Positions 31,718 through 40,288 of a stretch of 64,000 nt of DNA are shown here, in pieces. The number at the start of each line of letters is the position of its first letter. The stretch's first letter is position 1. The notes under the pieces are model-generated. The model saw only the letters and a program-made list of their open reading frames with translations. It had not been told where the DNA came from and did not search any database. This DNA is from Streptomyces goshikiensis (GTDB taxonomy: Bacteria; Actinomycetota; Actinomycetes; Streptomycetales; Streptomycetaceae). The translations under genes were made by a program, and so were the position numbers. The stretch is taken from positions 124,001 to 188,000 of the forward strand of contig NZ_BMVE01000012.1 of assembly GCF_014650555.1 (NCBI RefSeq), written 5' to 3'.

Positions 31718-33400
31718 GTGCCGCCTCGCCTGCGTGCGTCGCTCCCCTGTCTGACCGCGGTCGCCCTGTTCGCCCTCTCCCTCGCCCCCGCCCCGGCGGC
31801 CGCCGAGCCCACCGCCAGCTCCGACACCCCGCTCGCGCTCACCCCGCCCATGGGCTGGAACAACTGGGCGCACTACATGTGCGACATCGACGAGGCGAAG
31901 GTCGTCGCGAACGCGGACGCGCTCGTGCGCACGGGGCTCGCCGCCAAGGGCTACGACACGGTGACCGTGGACGACTGCTGGATGCTCAAGAGCCGCGACG
32001 CCGGGGGCGGCCTCGTCACCGACACCGCCAGGTTCCCGCACGGCATGGCCTGGCTCGGCCGGTACCTGCACGCCAAGGGCCTCAAGTTCGGCATCTACGA
32101 GGACGCCGGCTCCCTGACCTGTGAGAAGTACCCCGGAAGCGGATCCCCGGCCGGCGGCGGCGCGGACCACTACGACCAGGACGCCCGGCTGTTCGCGTCC
32201 TGGAAGGTGGACTACGTCAAGATGGACGGCTGCAACCTGTGGGTGCCGCCCGGCAAGACCAAGGAGCAGGCCTACCGCGACGCGTACGGCTCCGTGGCCC
32301 GGGCGCTGCGCGCCAGCGGCCGGGACATGGTGCTCTCCGCCTCCGCGCCCGCCTACTTCCAGCAGGGCGAATGGGGCGGCTCCGACTGGCACAAGGTGCT
32401 GGGCTGGGTCGGCGAGACCGGACAGCTGTGGCGCGAGGGCAAGGACATCAAGGTCTACCAGCCGGCCGCGCCGGGGGCCTCCCGCTGGAGCTCGGTGATG
32501 GGCAACTACGGCTACAACCGCTGGCTCGGCCGGTACGCCGGGCCCGGCAACTGGAACGACCCGGACTTCCTGATCGCGGGCGCCCCCGGGCTCACCGCAG
32601 CCGAGAGCCGCAGCCAGGTCGGCCTGTGGGCGATGATGGCCGCCCCCTTCATCCTGTCCTCCGACGTCTCCCGGCTGACGCCGGCCGGGGTCGCGGCGCT
32701 CGGCAACGCCGATCTGATCGCGCTCGACCAGGACCCGATGGGCCGTCAGGGCGCGGTGGTCTCCTCGAACGCCACCTTCGAGGTCCTGGTCAGGCCGCTG
32801 GCGAACGGGGACCGCGCCGTCGCCGTCCTCAACCGGTCCGGCAACGCCCGGGACATCTCCGTACCGCTGGCCGACATCGGGCTGGACTCCTGCACGGTCA
32901 ACGCCAAGGACCTGTGGAGCGGGGCCCGCACCGACGTCTCCGCATCGCTGACCGGGAAGCTGGCCGCGCACGACACGGCCGTGTGGCGGCTCACCCCGCG
33001 CGGCTGCGCCGAGGCCGTCCCGACCGGGCAGATCAACGGGGCGGGCGCGAGGTGCGCCGACGGGGCCAACACCACCGGTGTCGGCGCGGTCGTGATGGCG
33101 GCCTGCACCGCGGGCGCCGACCAGCGCTGGACGGTGGGGCGCGGCGACGCGAGCCTGCGGCTGGCCGGCGAATGCCTGTCGGCGGGCGAGGACGGCGCGG
33201 TGGAGCTCGCGGACTGCGCGCCCGGCGAGCCGGGGCAGAGCTGGACGCACCGGCGGGACGGAGCACTGGTCGAGGCCGTGAGCGGGCTGTGCCTGACCGC
33301 TCCGGCGGCGGCCGCGACCCCGGACGCCCCGGCCAAGCGGCTGCGGCTGACCGCGTGCGGCGACCACCGGGTCGACCAGGCCTGGTCCCTGCCGGTCTGA
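31718..33400 (+). CDS. Secreted alpha-galactosidase (GH27) with C-terminal ricin-type CBM13
   Basis: A 560-residue exported enzyme. Residues 1-29 are a signal peptide ending in PAAA. The GH27 barrel starts TPPMGWNNWAHYMC and has DDCWMLKSRD, the nucleophile motif DYVKMDGCN (Asp170) and the acid/base motif NWNDPDFL; the antiparallel C-terminal domain follows. From about residue 435 there is a ricin-B-type module with Cys pairs and three Q-x-W motifs (DQRW, GQSW, DQAW). It should cut terminal alpha-galactose from plant or animal glycans outside the cell, anchored by the lectin module. Start is GTG at 31718. The GH89 gene follows after ten bases, so the pair is cotranscribed. Confidence 0.94.
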   Translation: MPPRLRASLPCLTAVALFALSLAPAPAAAEPTASSDTPLALTPPMGWNNWAHYMCDIDEAKVVANADALVRTGLAAKGYDTVTVDDCWMLKSRDAGGGLVTDTARFPHGMAWLGRYLHAKGLKFGIYEDAGSLTCEKYPGSGSPAGGGADHYDQDARLFASWKVDYVKMDGCNLWVPPGKTKEQAYRDAYGSVARALRASGRDMVLSASAPAYFQQGEWGGSDWHKVLGWVGETGQLWREGKDIKVYQPAAPGASRWSSVMGNYGYNRWLGRYAGPGNWNDPDFLIAGAPGLTAAESRSQVGLWAMMAAPFILSSDVSRLTPAGVAALGNADLIALDQDPMGRQGAVVSSNATFEVLVRPLANGDRAVAVLNRSGNARDISVPLADIGLDSCTVNAKDLWSGARTDVSASLTGKLAAHDTAVWRLTPRGCAEAVPTGQINGAGARCADGANTTGVGAVVMAACTAGADQRWTVGRGDASLRLAGECLSAGEDGAVELADCAPGEPGQSWTHRRDGALVEAVSGLCLTAPAAAATPDAPAKRLRLTACGDHRVDQAWSLPV

Positions 33401-33410
33401 GGGGCAGATG

Positions 33411-35780
33411 ATGACGCACTCACAGACGAACCCGGTGAACCCGGCGAGCCCCCCGCCACGGCGACCGCGGGCGCGGCGGGCCGCCCTCGCGGTGCTGCCC
33501 GCCGCGCTGCTGACCCTGCTCTGCTCGGGGGCCGCGCCCGGAGCCACCGCTCCGGGCGGCCGCCCGCCCGCGCGGGCCGCCGTACCGGACCCGGCGCCGG
33601 AGGCCGTGCGCACGGGCGTACGGGAGGACGCGCGACCGGCGGCCCCCCGGCCGCGATCCTTCGACGTCGCCCCCGCGCGGGCCGCCCTGAAGCGGCTGCT
33701 GCCCCGGCACGCCGGGCAGTTCACCCTGGTCCCCGACACGGCCGCCGGGGCCGACACCTTCACGGTGTCGGGCTCGGCGGGCGCCCTCACCGTCCGCGGC
33801 TCCACCGGGGCCACCCTGCTCACCGGCGTCGGCTGGTACCTCCAGCACGTCGCGGGCGCCGACATCGGCTGGCCCGGCGACAGCCTCGGGATGCTGCCCG
33901 CGAGGCTGCCGGCGGTGCCGGCGCCGGTCACCCGCAAGGCCCTGGTCCCCCACCGGTACGCGCTCAACGACACGGACGACGGCTACTCGGGCCCGTACCG
34001 CTCGTTCGAGCAGCACCAGCGGCAGATCGACCTGCTCGCCCTGCACGGCATCAACGAGGTGTTCGTACAGGTCGGCGCCGAGTATCCCTACTACCGGGCG
34101 CTCCAGGGCTTCGGCTACTCGGCCGCGGAGCTGCGGGAGTGGATCCCCGGCCCCGGGCACCAGAGCTGGTGGCTGCTGCAGAACCTGAGCGGGTTCGGCG
34201 GCCCGGTCACCGAGCGGCTGATGCGCGAGCGCGCCGCACTGGGCGGGCGGATCGCCGAGCAGCTGCGCGGGCTCGGCATGACCCCGGTGCTGCCGGGCTA
34301 CTTCGGCACCGTGCCGCCGGAGTTCGCCGCCCGCAACCCGGGCGCCGCCACGGTGGCGCAGGGGGACTGGGCCGGATTCGACCGGCCCGACTGGCTGGAC
34401 CCGGCCTCGCAGGTGTTCCGGCGGCTCGCGGCCTCCTACTACGCCGAGCAGCGCGCGGTGTTCGGGGACAGCGCCATGTACCGGATGAGCCCGCTGCACG
34501 AGGGCGGCCGGACGGGCACGGTGGACGTGAAATCGGCCGCCGGGGCGATCCAGCGGGCCCTGCACGCGGCGCATCCGGGCGCCCTGTGGGCGGTGCTGGG
34601 CTGGCAGGACGATCCGGCCGCGGAGCTGCTCGCGGGGGTGGACACCTCGAAGCTGCTGATCCTGGACGGGCTGTCCGACCGGTACAACCGCCTCGACCGC
34701 GAGACCCGCTGGGGCGGCGCCCCGTACGCGATCGGCACGATCTACAACTTCGGCGGGCACACCACGGTCGGCGCCAACACCTCGGTGTGGATCGACCGGT
34801 TCGGCGCCTGGCGGGCGAAGCCCCACAGCGCGCTGAAGGGGATCGCGTACCTGCCGGAGGCCACCGGGACCAACCCGGCCGCCTTCGACCTGTACACGGA
34901 CCTGGCCTGGGAGCCGGGGCCCGTCGACCAGAAGAAGTGGTTCGCGGCGTTCGCGGCCCGCCGGTACGGGCGGCCCGACGCGGAGGCCGCGGCGGCCTGG
35001 GAGGAGCTGCGCAAGGGCCCGTACAGCACCTCCTCGGGGCTGTGGTCGGAATCCCAGGACAGCCTGTTCACCGCCCGGCCGGACCTGACCGCCGTGGGGG
35101 CCGCGTACTGGAGCCCCAAGTCCATGCGGTACCCGGCGGATTCGGTGCTCAAGGCCCTGGACCACCTGCTGAAGGTGAAGCCGGGGCTGCGCGGGTCCAG
35201 CGCCTACCGCTTCGACCTCGTGGACACCGCCCGGCAGGCGCTCGCGAACCGATCGCGGGTGCTGCTCCCGAAGATCAAGGCGGCGTACGGGGCCAAGGAC
35301 CTGGCCGCCTTCCGGAAACTGACGGCCCAGTGGCGGGACGGCGAGCGGGAGCTGGACGCGCTGGTCGGCTCCGATCCGAACTTCCTGCTGGGCAACTGGC
35401 TGGGAGCGGCCCGCTCCTGGGGCACGGACGAGGCCGAGCGGGACCGGTACGAATACGACGCGCGCTCGATCCTGAGCGTGTGGGGCCGGCGCGGCACCAG
35501 CGAGGGCGGCTTCCTGCACGACTACGCGAACCGTGAATGGAGCGGCCTGATCGGCGAGTTGTACGCGCGCAGGTGGGAGGCCTACTTCGGCTCGCTGGAG
35601 GACGCCCTGGTGACGGGGACCGCGCCCCGGGCGATCGACTGGCACGCCTTCGAGGAGGACTGGGCGCGGCGCACCACCCGGCACCCGAGCGAGCCGAGCG
35701 GGGACCCGTACGCGCTGGCGGCCGGGGTCGCGCGCACCCTCGCCGCTCCCGCCGCCGCGGCGGTGAAGGGCGCCGGCTGA
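33411..35780 (+). CDS. Secreted alpha-N-acetylglucosaminidase (GH89, NAGLU family)
   Basis: A 789-residue exported enzyme removing alpha-linked GlcNAc. An Arg-rich N-terminus (PPRRPRARRAALAVLPAALL) forms a signal peptide. The small N-terminal domain has FTVSGSAGALTVRGSTG and GVGWYLQHVAGADIGW; the TIM barrel carries YRSFEQHQRQIDLLALHGIN, GLGMTPVLPGYFGTVP, MSPLHEGG and a loop around EATGTNPAAFDLYTDLAW; the C-terminal helical domain begins near residue 480. These are NAGLU family blocks in their usual order. ATG 33411 is preferred to ATG 33408 because GAGGGG is then six bases away. The upstream GH27 gene and this one would act together on mucin-type or heparan-like glycans. A GC-rich hairpin ends the operon. 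Confidence 0.93.
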   Translation: MTHSQTNPVNPASPPPRRPRARRAALAVLPAALLTLLCSGAAPGATAPGGRPPARAAVPDPAPEAVRTGVREDARPAAPRPRSFDVAPARAALKRLLPRHAGQFTLVPDTAAGADTFTVSGSAGALTVRGSTGATLLTGVGWYLQHVAGADIGWPGDSLGMLPARLPAVPAPVTRKALVPHRYALNDTDDGYSGPYRSFEQHQRQIDLLALHGINEVFVQVGAEYPYYRALQGFGYSAAELREWIPGPGHQSWWLLQNLSGFGGPVTERLMRERAALGGRIAEQLRGLGMTPVLPGYFGTVPPEFAARNPGAATVAQGDWAGFDRPDWLDPASQVFRRLAASYYAEQRAVFGDSAMYRMSPLHEGGRTGTVDVKSAAGAIQRALHAAHPGALWAVLGWQDDPAAELLAGVDTSKLLILDGLSDRYNRLDRETRWGGAPYAIGTIYNFGGHTTVGANTSVWIDRFGAWRAKPHSALKGIAYLPEATGTNPAAFDLYTDLAWEPGPVDQKKWFAAFAARRYGRPDAEAAAAWEELRKGPYSTSSGLWSESQDSLFTARPDLTAVGAAYWSPKSMRYPADSVLKALDHLLKVKPGLRGSSAYRFDLVDTARQALANRSRVLLPKIKAAYGAKDLAAFRKLTAQWRDGERELDALVGSDPNFLLGNWLGAARSWGTDEAERDRYEYDARSILSVWGRRGTSEGGFLHDYANREWSGLIGELYARRWEAYFGSLEDALVTGTAPRAIDWHAFEEDWARRTTRHPSEPSGDPYALAAGVARTLAAPAAAAVKGAG

Positions 35781-35865
35781 ACCACCCCGCCGGGGGCGGT
35801 GACGAGCGCCTTCCGGGGCGGTCTCACCCTCCCGTGGGAATCTCGCTACCCGTCCGGGGGAGAAG

Positions 35866-35891
35866 GCCCCGGGCCGCTCGCGGCCCGGGGC
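35866..35891. terminator. Terminator hairpin after the GH27-GH89 operon
   Basis: GCCCCGGGCCG (35866-35876) pairs perfectly with CGGCCCGGGGC (35881-35891) around CTCG. It lies 86 bases after the GH89 stop and before the next operon. Confidence 0.75.
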
Positions 35892-35994
35892 GAGCACTCG
35901 GTTCACTGGCACGAATCGATCGGGGGCGGCCGCCGGAGCTTGTCCGAACTCACCGGCGGCCGCCCCTTCCAACGCCGTCAGGAGTGCACCGGGC

Positions 35995-36291
35995 ATGTCC
36001 GAGACCGAACCGGAGCGACCGGAGCGGCCCTCAGCGACGCTGGAGCTGCTGACGCTCCTCGCCGCCGGGGCCGCCGACCTGGCGCTCGACCAGTTACGCC
36101 AGTCCGCGGACCGGGCGCAAGAGGCACTGCGCCGCTCCGACCTGCGGGAGCTGCTCACGGACGGGGTCGTGGAGCTCCGCAAGCGCGGGGAACTGGCCAC
36201 CCGCCGGGCGGGCGCGGCGGCCGAGCACGAGAACTACCTGGAGATCATGGCCCGCCGCGCCGCCGAGCGGGCCGGCCACCCGCGTGCATGA
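35995..36291 (+). CDS. Small helical protein preceding polyprenyl synthase
   Basis: A 98-residue, charge-rich, almost wholly helical protein with heptad-like runs (LDQLRQSADRAQEALRR, LRELLTDGVVELRKRGELATRR). No signal peptide, membrane helix or known motif is seen. ATG at 35995 has AGGAG ten bases before it. Its last codons overlap the GTG start of the polyprenyl synthase by eight bases, so the two are translationally coupled; a partner or chaperone role for the synthase is inference only. Confidence 0.75.
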   Translation: MSETEPERPERPSATLELLTLLAAGAADLALDQLRQSADRAQEALRRSDLRELLTDGVVELRKRGELATRRAGAAAEHENYLEIMARRAAERAGHPRA

Positions 36292-37318
36292 CCACACCGG
36301 CTTCAAGGAGCGCGTGGACGGGGTACTGGTCCGGCTGGCCGACGAGGAGGAGGAGACCCTCCTCGCCCTGCACACCGAACTCTTCCCTCTGGCCGAGCAG
36401 TTGCGCCGGTCGCTGGCGCGCGGCAAGCGGATCCGCGCGGCGTTCCTGTACTGGGGCTGGCGGGCCGCCGGGCAGCCCGACTGCGAGGCGGTGATCCGGG
36501 CCGCGGCCGCGATGGAACTCGTCCACGCGGCGGCCTGCACCCACGACGACATCATCGACGGCAGCCGGATGCGGCACGGCCAGCTCACCGCGCACGCCGC
36601 CTTCGACGCCGCCGGACAGCGCTCCACTGCCCTCGCGATGATCCTCGGCGATCTGCTGATGGGCTACGCGGGCCACCTGTTCACCTCCTGCGGGCTGCCC
36701 GGGGCCTACCTGGCGCGGACCGTGCCGCTCTGGACCACCCTGCTGCGCGAGACGATGGCCGGGGAGTTCCTGGAGGTGCTGCGCACCTCCGCCGCGCCGG
36801 CCCGGGAACCGCGGGTGGCGGAGTCGCTGGAGGTGGCCCGCTACAAGACCGCCAAGTACACGGTGGAGCGGCCGCTGCAGCTCGGCTCCACCCTCGGCGG
36901 CGGCCCCGGCGCCCTGTCCGAGGCGTTCTCCGCGTACGGGCTGCCGCTGGGCGAGGCCTTCCAGCTGCGCGACGACCTGCTCGGCACCTTCGGGGACCCG
37001 GCCCGGACGGGCAAGTCGAACCTGGACGACCTGCGCGGCGGGAAGCCCACCACGCTGCTCGCCCTGACCCTGGAGGCGGCCGGGGAGGACGACCGGCGGC
37101 TCCTCGCCAAGCTGGTGGGCAACCCGGAGCTGGTCCCGGAAGAGGCGGCGTCCGTACGGGAGCTGATGGACCGCTGCGGGGCCCGGCAGCGGGTCGAGGA
37201 CATGATCCGGGACCGGATCGGCCGGGCCGCCGGCGCGCTGGAGACCGTACCGATGCCGGCGGAGGCACGGTCCGCGCTGCGCGAGCTGGCGGGCACGGCC
37301 GCCGACCGCTCTCTCTAG
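36284..37318 (+). CDS. Polyprenyl (trans-isoprenyl) diphosphate synthase
   Basis: A 344-residue all-helical synthase that condenses isopentenyl diphosphate onto allylic diphosphates. The first Asp-rich motif is HDDIIDGS (Asp88, Asp89, Asp92) and the second is LRDDLLGTFGD, with RGKRIRAAF near the start and a GKPTTLLAL block after it. The product chain length cannot be read from sequence. The GTG at 36284 overlaps the upstream small gene. An MpaB-type haem oxygenase gene follows after about 60 bases, which suggests that the isoprenoid is oxidised or cleaved. Confidence 0.92.
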   Translation: MHDHTGFKERVDGVLVRLADEEEETLLALHTELFPLAEQLRRSLARGKRIRAAFLYWGWRAAGQPDCEAVIRAAAAMELVHAAACTHDDIIDGSRMRHGQLTAHAAFDAAGQRSTALAMILGDLLMGYAGHLFTSCGLPGAYLARTVPLWTTLLRETMAGEFLEVLRTSAAPAREPRVAESLEVARYKTAKYTVERPLQLGSTLGGGPGALSEAFSAYGLPLGEAFQLRDDLLGTFGDPARTGKSNLDDLRGGKPTTLLALTLEAAGEDDRRLLAKLVGNPELVPEEAASVRELMDRCGARQRVEDMIRDRIGRAAGALETVPMPAEARSALRELAGTAADRSL

Positions 37319-37378
37319 CCGCGCCACCGTCACGAGAAGCCCTGGACATCACGAGCCATGACAAGAGGGACGACCGTA

Positions 37379-38563
37379 GTGAACGCCACCCAGACCACCC
37401 CGCCGCGCCCGGCCCGCTACGACGAGGCCGCCCTCGACGTCCTGGCCACCCGGGGGGACCCGCTGGCCGACGCGACCGTCGCCACGCTGATCGAGCGCGG
37501 CGAGGTGGGCGACCTCAACACCCTGATGCGGTTCTTCTCCACCTCCGGGGACAAGCTGCCCGAGCGGCTCCCGGCTGCCGCGGCCGGGTACTTCGAGGCC
37601 ACGGCCATGCCGCCGGACTGGGTGGACTGGGAGGTCATGGAGCGGGCCCGGCTGTTCTTCACGGACAACGCGGCCCACATCAACACCGGGCTGGCCTTCG
37701 CCGCGATGCCCGTGACCTACGCGGTCCCCCGGCTCGCTCGGCTGCTCTCCTCGACGCACTCCCTCGCGTACCCCTCGCGGCGGATGGCGGGCACCGGGCA
37801 GTTCGTCACGTACCTGATGCGGAGCGACTCCTTCGAGGAGGGCGGCAAGTTCATCCCGGCCGCCCAGAAGGTCCGGCTGCTGCACGCCGCGGTCCGCCAC
37901 CACCTGCGCGGGGGCGGCCACTGGGACGTGGCGCGGGACGGGACGCCGATCTGCCAGGAGGACATGATCGGCGGGTTCGGCATGTTCTCGCTGCTGGTCC
38001 TGGACGCGATGCACCGGCTGGGCGTGCACATGACCGAGGAGGGCGCGGAGGCGTACTTCTACGCCTGGCGGGTCGTGGCCGCCATGCTGGGCTGCGACAT
38101 GTCGGCCGTGCCCGGGACCCTGCCCGAGTGCCGCGCCTACCTCGACCTCTACCTGCGGCGCGGCCTCGGCCCCTCGCCCGAGGGGGTCGAGCTCACCACC
38201 CGGCTGACCCGGCTGTACGAGGACGTGGTGCCCGGCACCCTCTTCGACCCGATGGTCCCGGCGACCATCCGCTACCTGGTCGGCGACACCATCTCCGGCT
38301 GGCTGGAGGTCCCCCGCAGCCCCTGGGACGCGGCGGCCCGGGCCGTGCCCGTCTTCCTCGGGCTGCTGGAGACCATCGAGGACAGCGGCCCGCTCGCGGA
38401 GTGGGCGCTCGACAAGGCGGGCTCGGCGCTGGCGGGCTTCGAGCTGTCCTCGCTGACCCGGGGCCGGGTGATGCACCACGCGATCCCGGAGGAACTGAGG
38501 CCCGAGTACGGGATGAAGGCCTCGCGCACCGGACGGTGGATCCCGCCCGCGCCGGTGCACTGA
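37379..38563 (+). CDS. MpaB/latex-clearing-protein-like haem oxygenase (DUF2236)
   Basis: A 394-residue helical protein of the family that includes rubber oxygenase Lcp, which cleaves cis-1,4-polyisoprene, and fungal MpaB, which cleaves a farnesyl chain. The segment RRMAGTGQFVTYLM with KVRLLHAAVRHHLRGG matches the Arg, Thr and haem-ligand His (His169) region of Lcp. No signal peptide is seen, so unlike secreted Lcp it should act in the cytosol. GTG at 37379 is preferred because AAGAGGGA lies eight bases before it; ATG 37358 is an alternative. Its position beside a polyprenyl synthase points to oxidative cleavage or tailoring of an isoprenoid. Confidence 0.85.
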   Translation: MNATQTTPPRPARYDEAALDVLATRGDPLADATVATLIERGEVGDLNTLMRFFSTSGDKLPERLPAAAAGYFEATAMPPDWVDWEVMERARLFFTDNAAHINTGLAFAAMPVTYAVPRLARLLSSTHSLAYPSRRMAGTGQFVTYLMRSDSFEEGGKFIPAAQKVRLLHAAVRHHLRGGGHWDVARDGTPICQEDMIGGFGMFSLLVLDAMHRLGVHMTEEGAEAYFYAWRVVAAMLGCDMSAVPGTLPECRAYLDLYLRRGLGPSPEGVELTTRLTRLYEDVVPGTLFDPMVPATIRYLVGDTISGWLEVPRSPWDAAARAVPVFLGLLETIEDSGPLAEWALDKAGSALAGFELSSLTRGRVMHHAIPEELRPEYGMKASRTGRWIPPAPVH

Positions 38564-38647
38564 GCGCGGGCAGCGCGGGGAGCGCGTCGCGGCGGTGCCG
38601 TCCGGGGGCCGGGGAGGATAATTCGTAGCGTTCCCGGCGGATGGTGG

Positions 38648-40288
38648 GTGCGCATGACCTCTGAGAAGACGGCCCCGGGGCAGCCGCACCGCCGCCTGTT
38701 CGGCGTCGTCAGCGGGCTGGCCGCGGCGTGCGCCGGGCTGGCGCTGGCGCAGCTGGCCGCCGCCGTCGTGCGGCCCGAGGCCGCGCCGCTCACCGCGGTC
38801 GGCGGGGCCGCGGTCGACCGTACGCCCGCCGCCCTCAAGGAATGGGCGATCCGCCAGTTCGGTACCGGGGACAAGCTGGTCCTGACCCTCGGGATCGTCG
38901 CCGTCCTCGCCGCGGTGGCGGCCCTGGCCGGGCTGCTCGCCGTACGGCACCTGCCCGCCGGGATCGCCCTCGCCGGGTGCTTCGGGGTGATCGGGGCGGT
39001 GGCCGCGCTCAGCCGTCCCGAGGCCTCGTGGAAGGACGCCCTGCCCTCGCTGGTGGGCGGGCTGACCGCGGCCGGGGTGCTGTACCTGCTGGTCACGGCC
39101 GCGACCCGGCCCCGGCCGGTGGGCGCGCCGGCCGGCGGGACCGGGGCGATGGACCGGCGCGGCTTCGGGCGGCTGCTCTTCGCCGTGCTGGCGGTCTCGG
39201 CGGGCGCCGGGTACGCCGGGCGCCGCCTCGGCGCCTACGGAGCGGCGGGAGCGACGGCCTCGCGCGCCGACTTCGTCCTGCCCCGGCCGGCGGTGCCCGC
39301 GCCGCCCGTACCGGCGGGAGCGCAGCTGCGGGTACCGGGGATCTCGCCGTTCCTCACCCCGAACCGGGACTTCTACCGCGTGGACACCGCCCTCGTCGTC
39401 CCGCGCGTCGACGCGGACACCTGGCGGCTGACCCTCCACGGCGAGGGGGTCGCCCGGCCCCTCACCCTCAGCCTGCGGGAGCTGCTCGCCCGCCCGCTCG
39501 TCGAGCACGACATCACCTTGACCTGCGTGTCCAACGAGGTCGGCGGACCGTACGCGGGCAACGCGCGCTGGCTCGGCGTCCGCCTCGCCGACCTGCTTCG
39601 CGAGGCGGGGGTCGAGCCCCCGTCCCGGGGTGGCCCGGCGGACCAGCTGGTGGCGCGCTCCGTGGACGGCATGACCCTCGGCACGCCCGTGGAGGCGGTC
39701 ATGGACGGCAGGGAGGCGCTGCTGGCCGTCGGGATGAACGGCGAGCCGCTGCCCTTCGCCCACGGCTTTCCCGTCCGCATGGTCGTACCGGGCCTGTACG
39801 GGTACGTCTCCGCCTGCAAGTGGCTGAGCGAGCTGCGGCTGACCACCTTCGCGGCGTACGACGCGTACTGGGTGCGCCGGTCCTGGGCGGCCCGGGGCCC
39901 GGTCAAGACGCAGTCGCGGATCGACACCCCGCGCCCCTTCGCCGAACCGACCGAGGGCCGGGTGGCGGTGGCGGGGGTGGCGTGGGCGCAGCACCGGGGC
40001 ATCGCCGCGGTGCAGGTGCGGGTGGACGGGGGCCCGTGGCGGGAGGCCCGGCTGGCGGAGGCGGACGGGGTCGACACCTGGCGGCAGTGGGTGTGGCAGT
40101 GGGAGGCCACCCCCGGCTCGCACACCCTGGAGGTGCGGGCCACGGACGGCACCGGCGCCGTCCAGACGGGCGAGCGCGCCGGGACCGTCCCGGACGGCGC
40201 GACGGGCTGGCACTCGGTGGTGGTGCGGGTCCGCTCCCGGACGGGGATCACGGGCGCGGGCGCGGGGCGAGGATCAGGTCGGTCTTGA
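38648..40288 (+). CDS. Membrane-anchored molybdopterin oxidoreductase (sulfite-oxidase family)
   Basis: A 546-residue protein. Residues about 15-200 hold five membrane helices (GVVSGLAAACAGLALAQL, LVLTLGIVAVLAAVAALAG, GIALAGCFGVIGAVAAL, SLVGGLTAAGVLYLLV, LLFAVLAVSAGAGYAG). The catalytic domain faces outward and starts GISPFLTPNRDFYRVDTAL; LTCVSNEVGGPYAGNARWLG places the molybdenum-ligand Cys at 293. The C-terminal immunoglobulin-like dimerisation domain (AVAGVAWAQHRGIAAVQVRV) is present. The electron acceptor is unknown. GTG 38648 or ATG 38654 may be the start. Its stop lies 41 bases inside the convergent CYTH-like gene. Confidence 0.9.
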   Translation: MRMTSEKTAPGQPHRRLFGVVSGLAAACAGLALAQLAAAVVRPEAAPLTAVGGAAVDRTPAALKEWAIRQFGTGDKLVLTLGIVAVLAAVAALAGLLAVRHLPAGIALAGCFGVIGAVAALSRPEASWKDALPSLVGGLTAAGVLYLLVTAATRPRPVGAPAGGTGAMDRRGFGRLLFAVLAVSAGAGYAGRRLGAYGAAGATASRADFVLPRPAVPAPPVPAGAQLRVPGISPFLTPNRDFYRVDTALVVPRVDADTWRLTLHGEGVARPLTLSLRELLARPLVEHDITLTCVSNEVGGPYAGNARWLGVRLADLLREAGVEPPSRGGPADQLVARSVDGMTLGTPVEAVMDGREALLAVGMNGEPLPFAHGFPVRMVVPGLYGYVSACKWLSELRLTTFAAYDAYWVRRSWAARGPVKTQSRIDTPRPFAEPTEGRVAVAGVAWAQHRGIAAVQVRVDGGPWREARLAEADGVDTWRQWVWQWEATPGSHTLEVRATDGTGAVQTGERAGTVPDGATGWHSVVVRVRSRTGITGAGAGRGSGRS

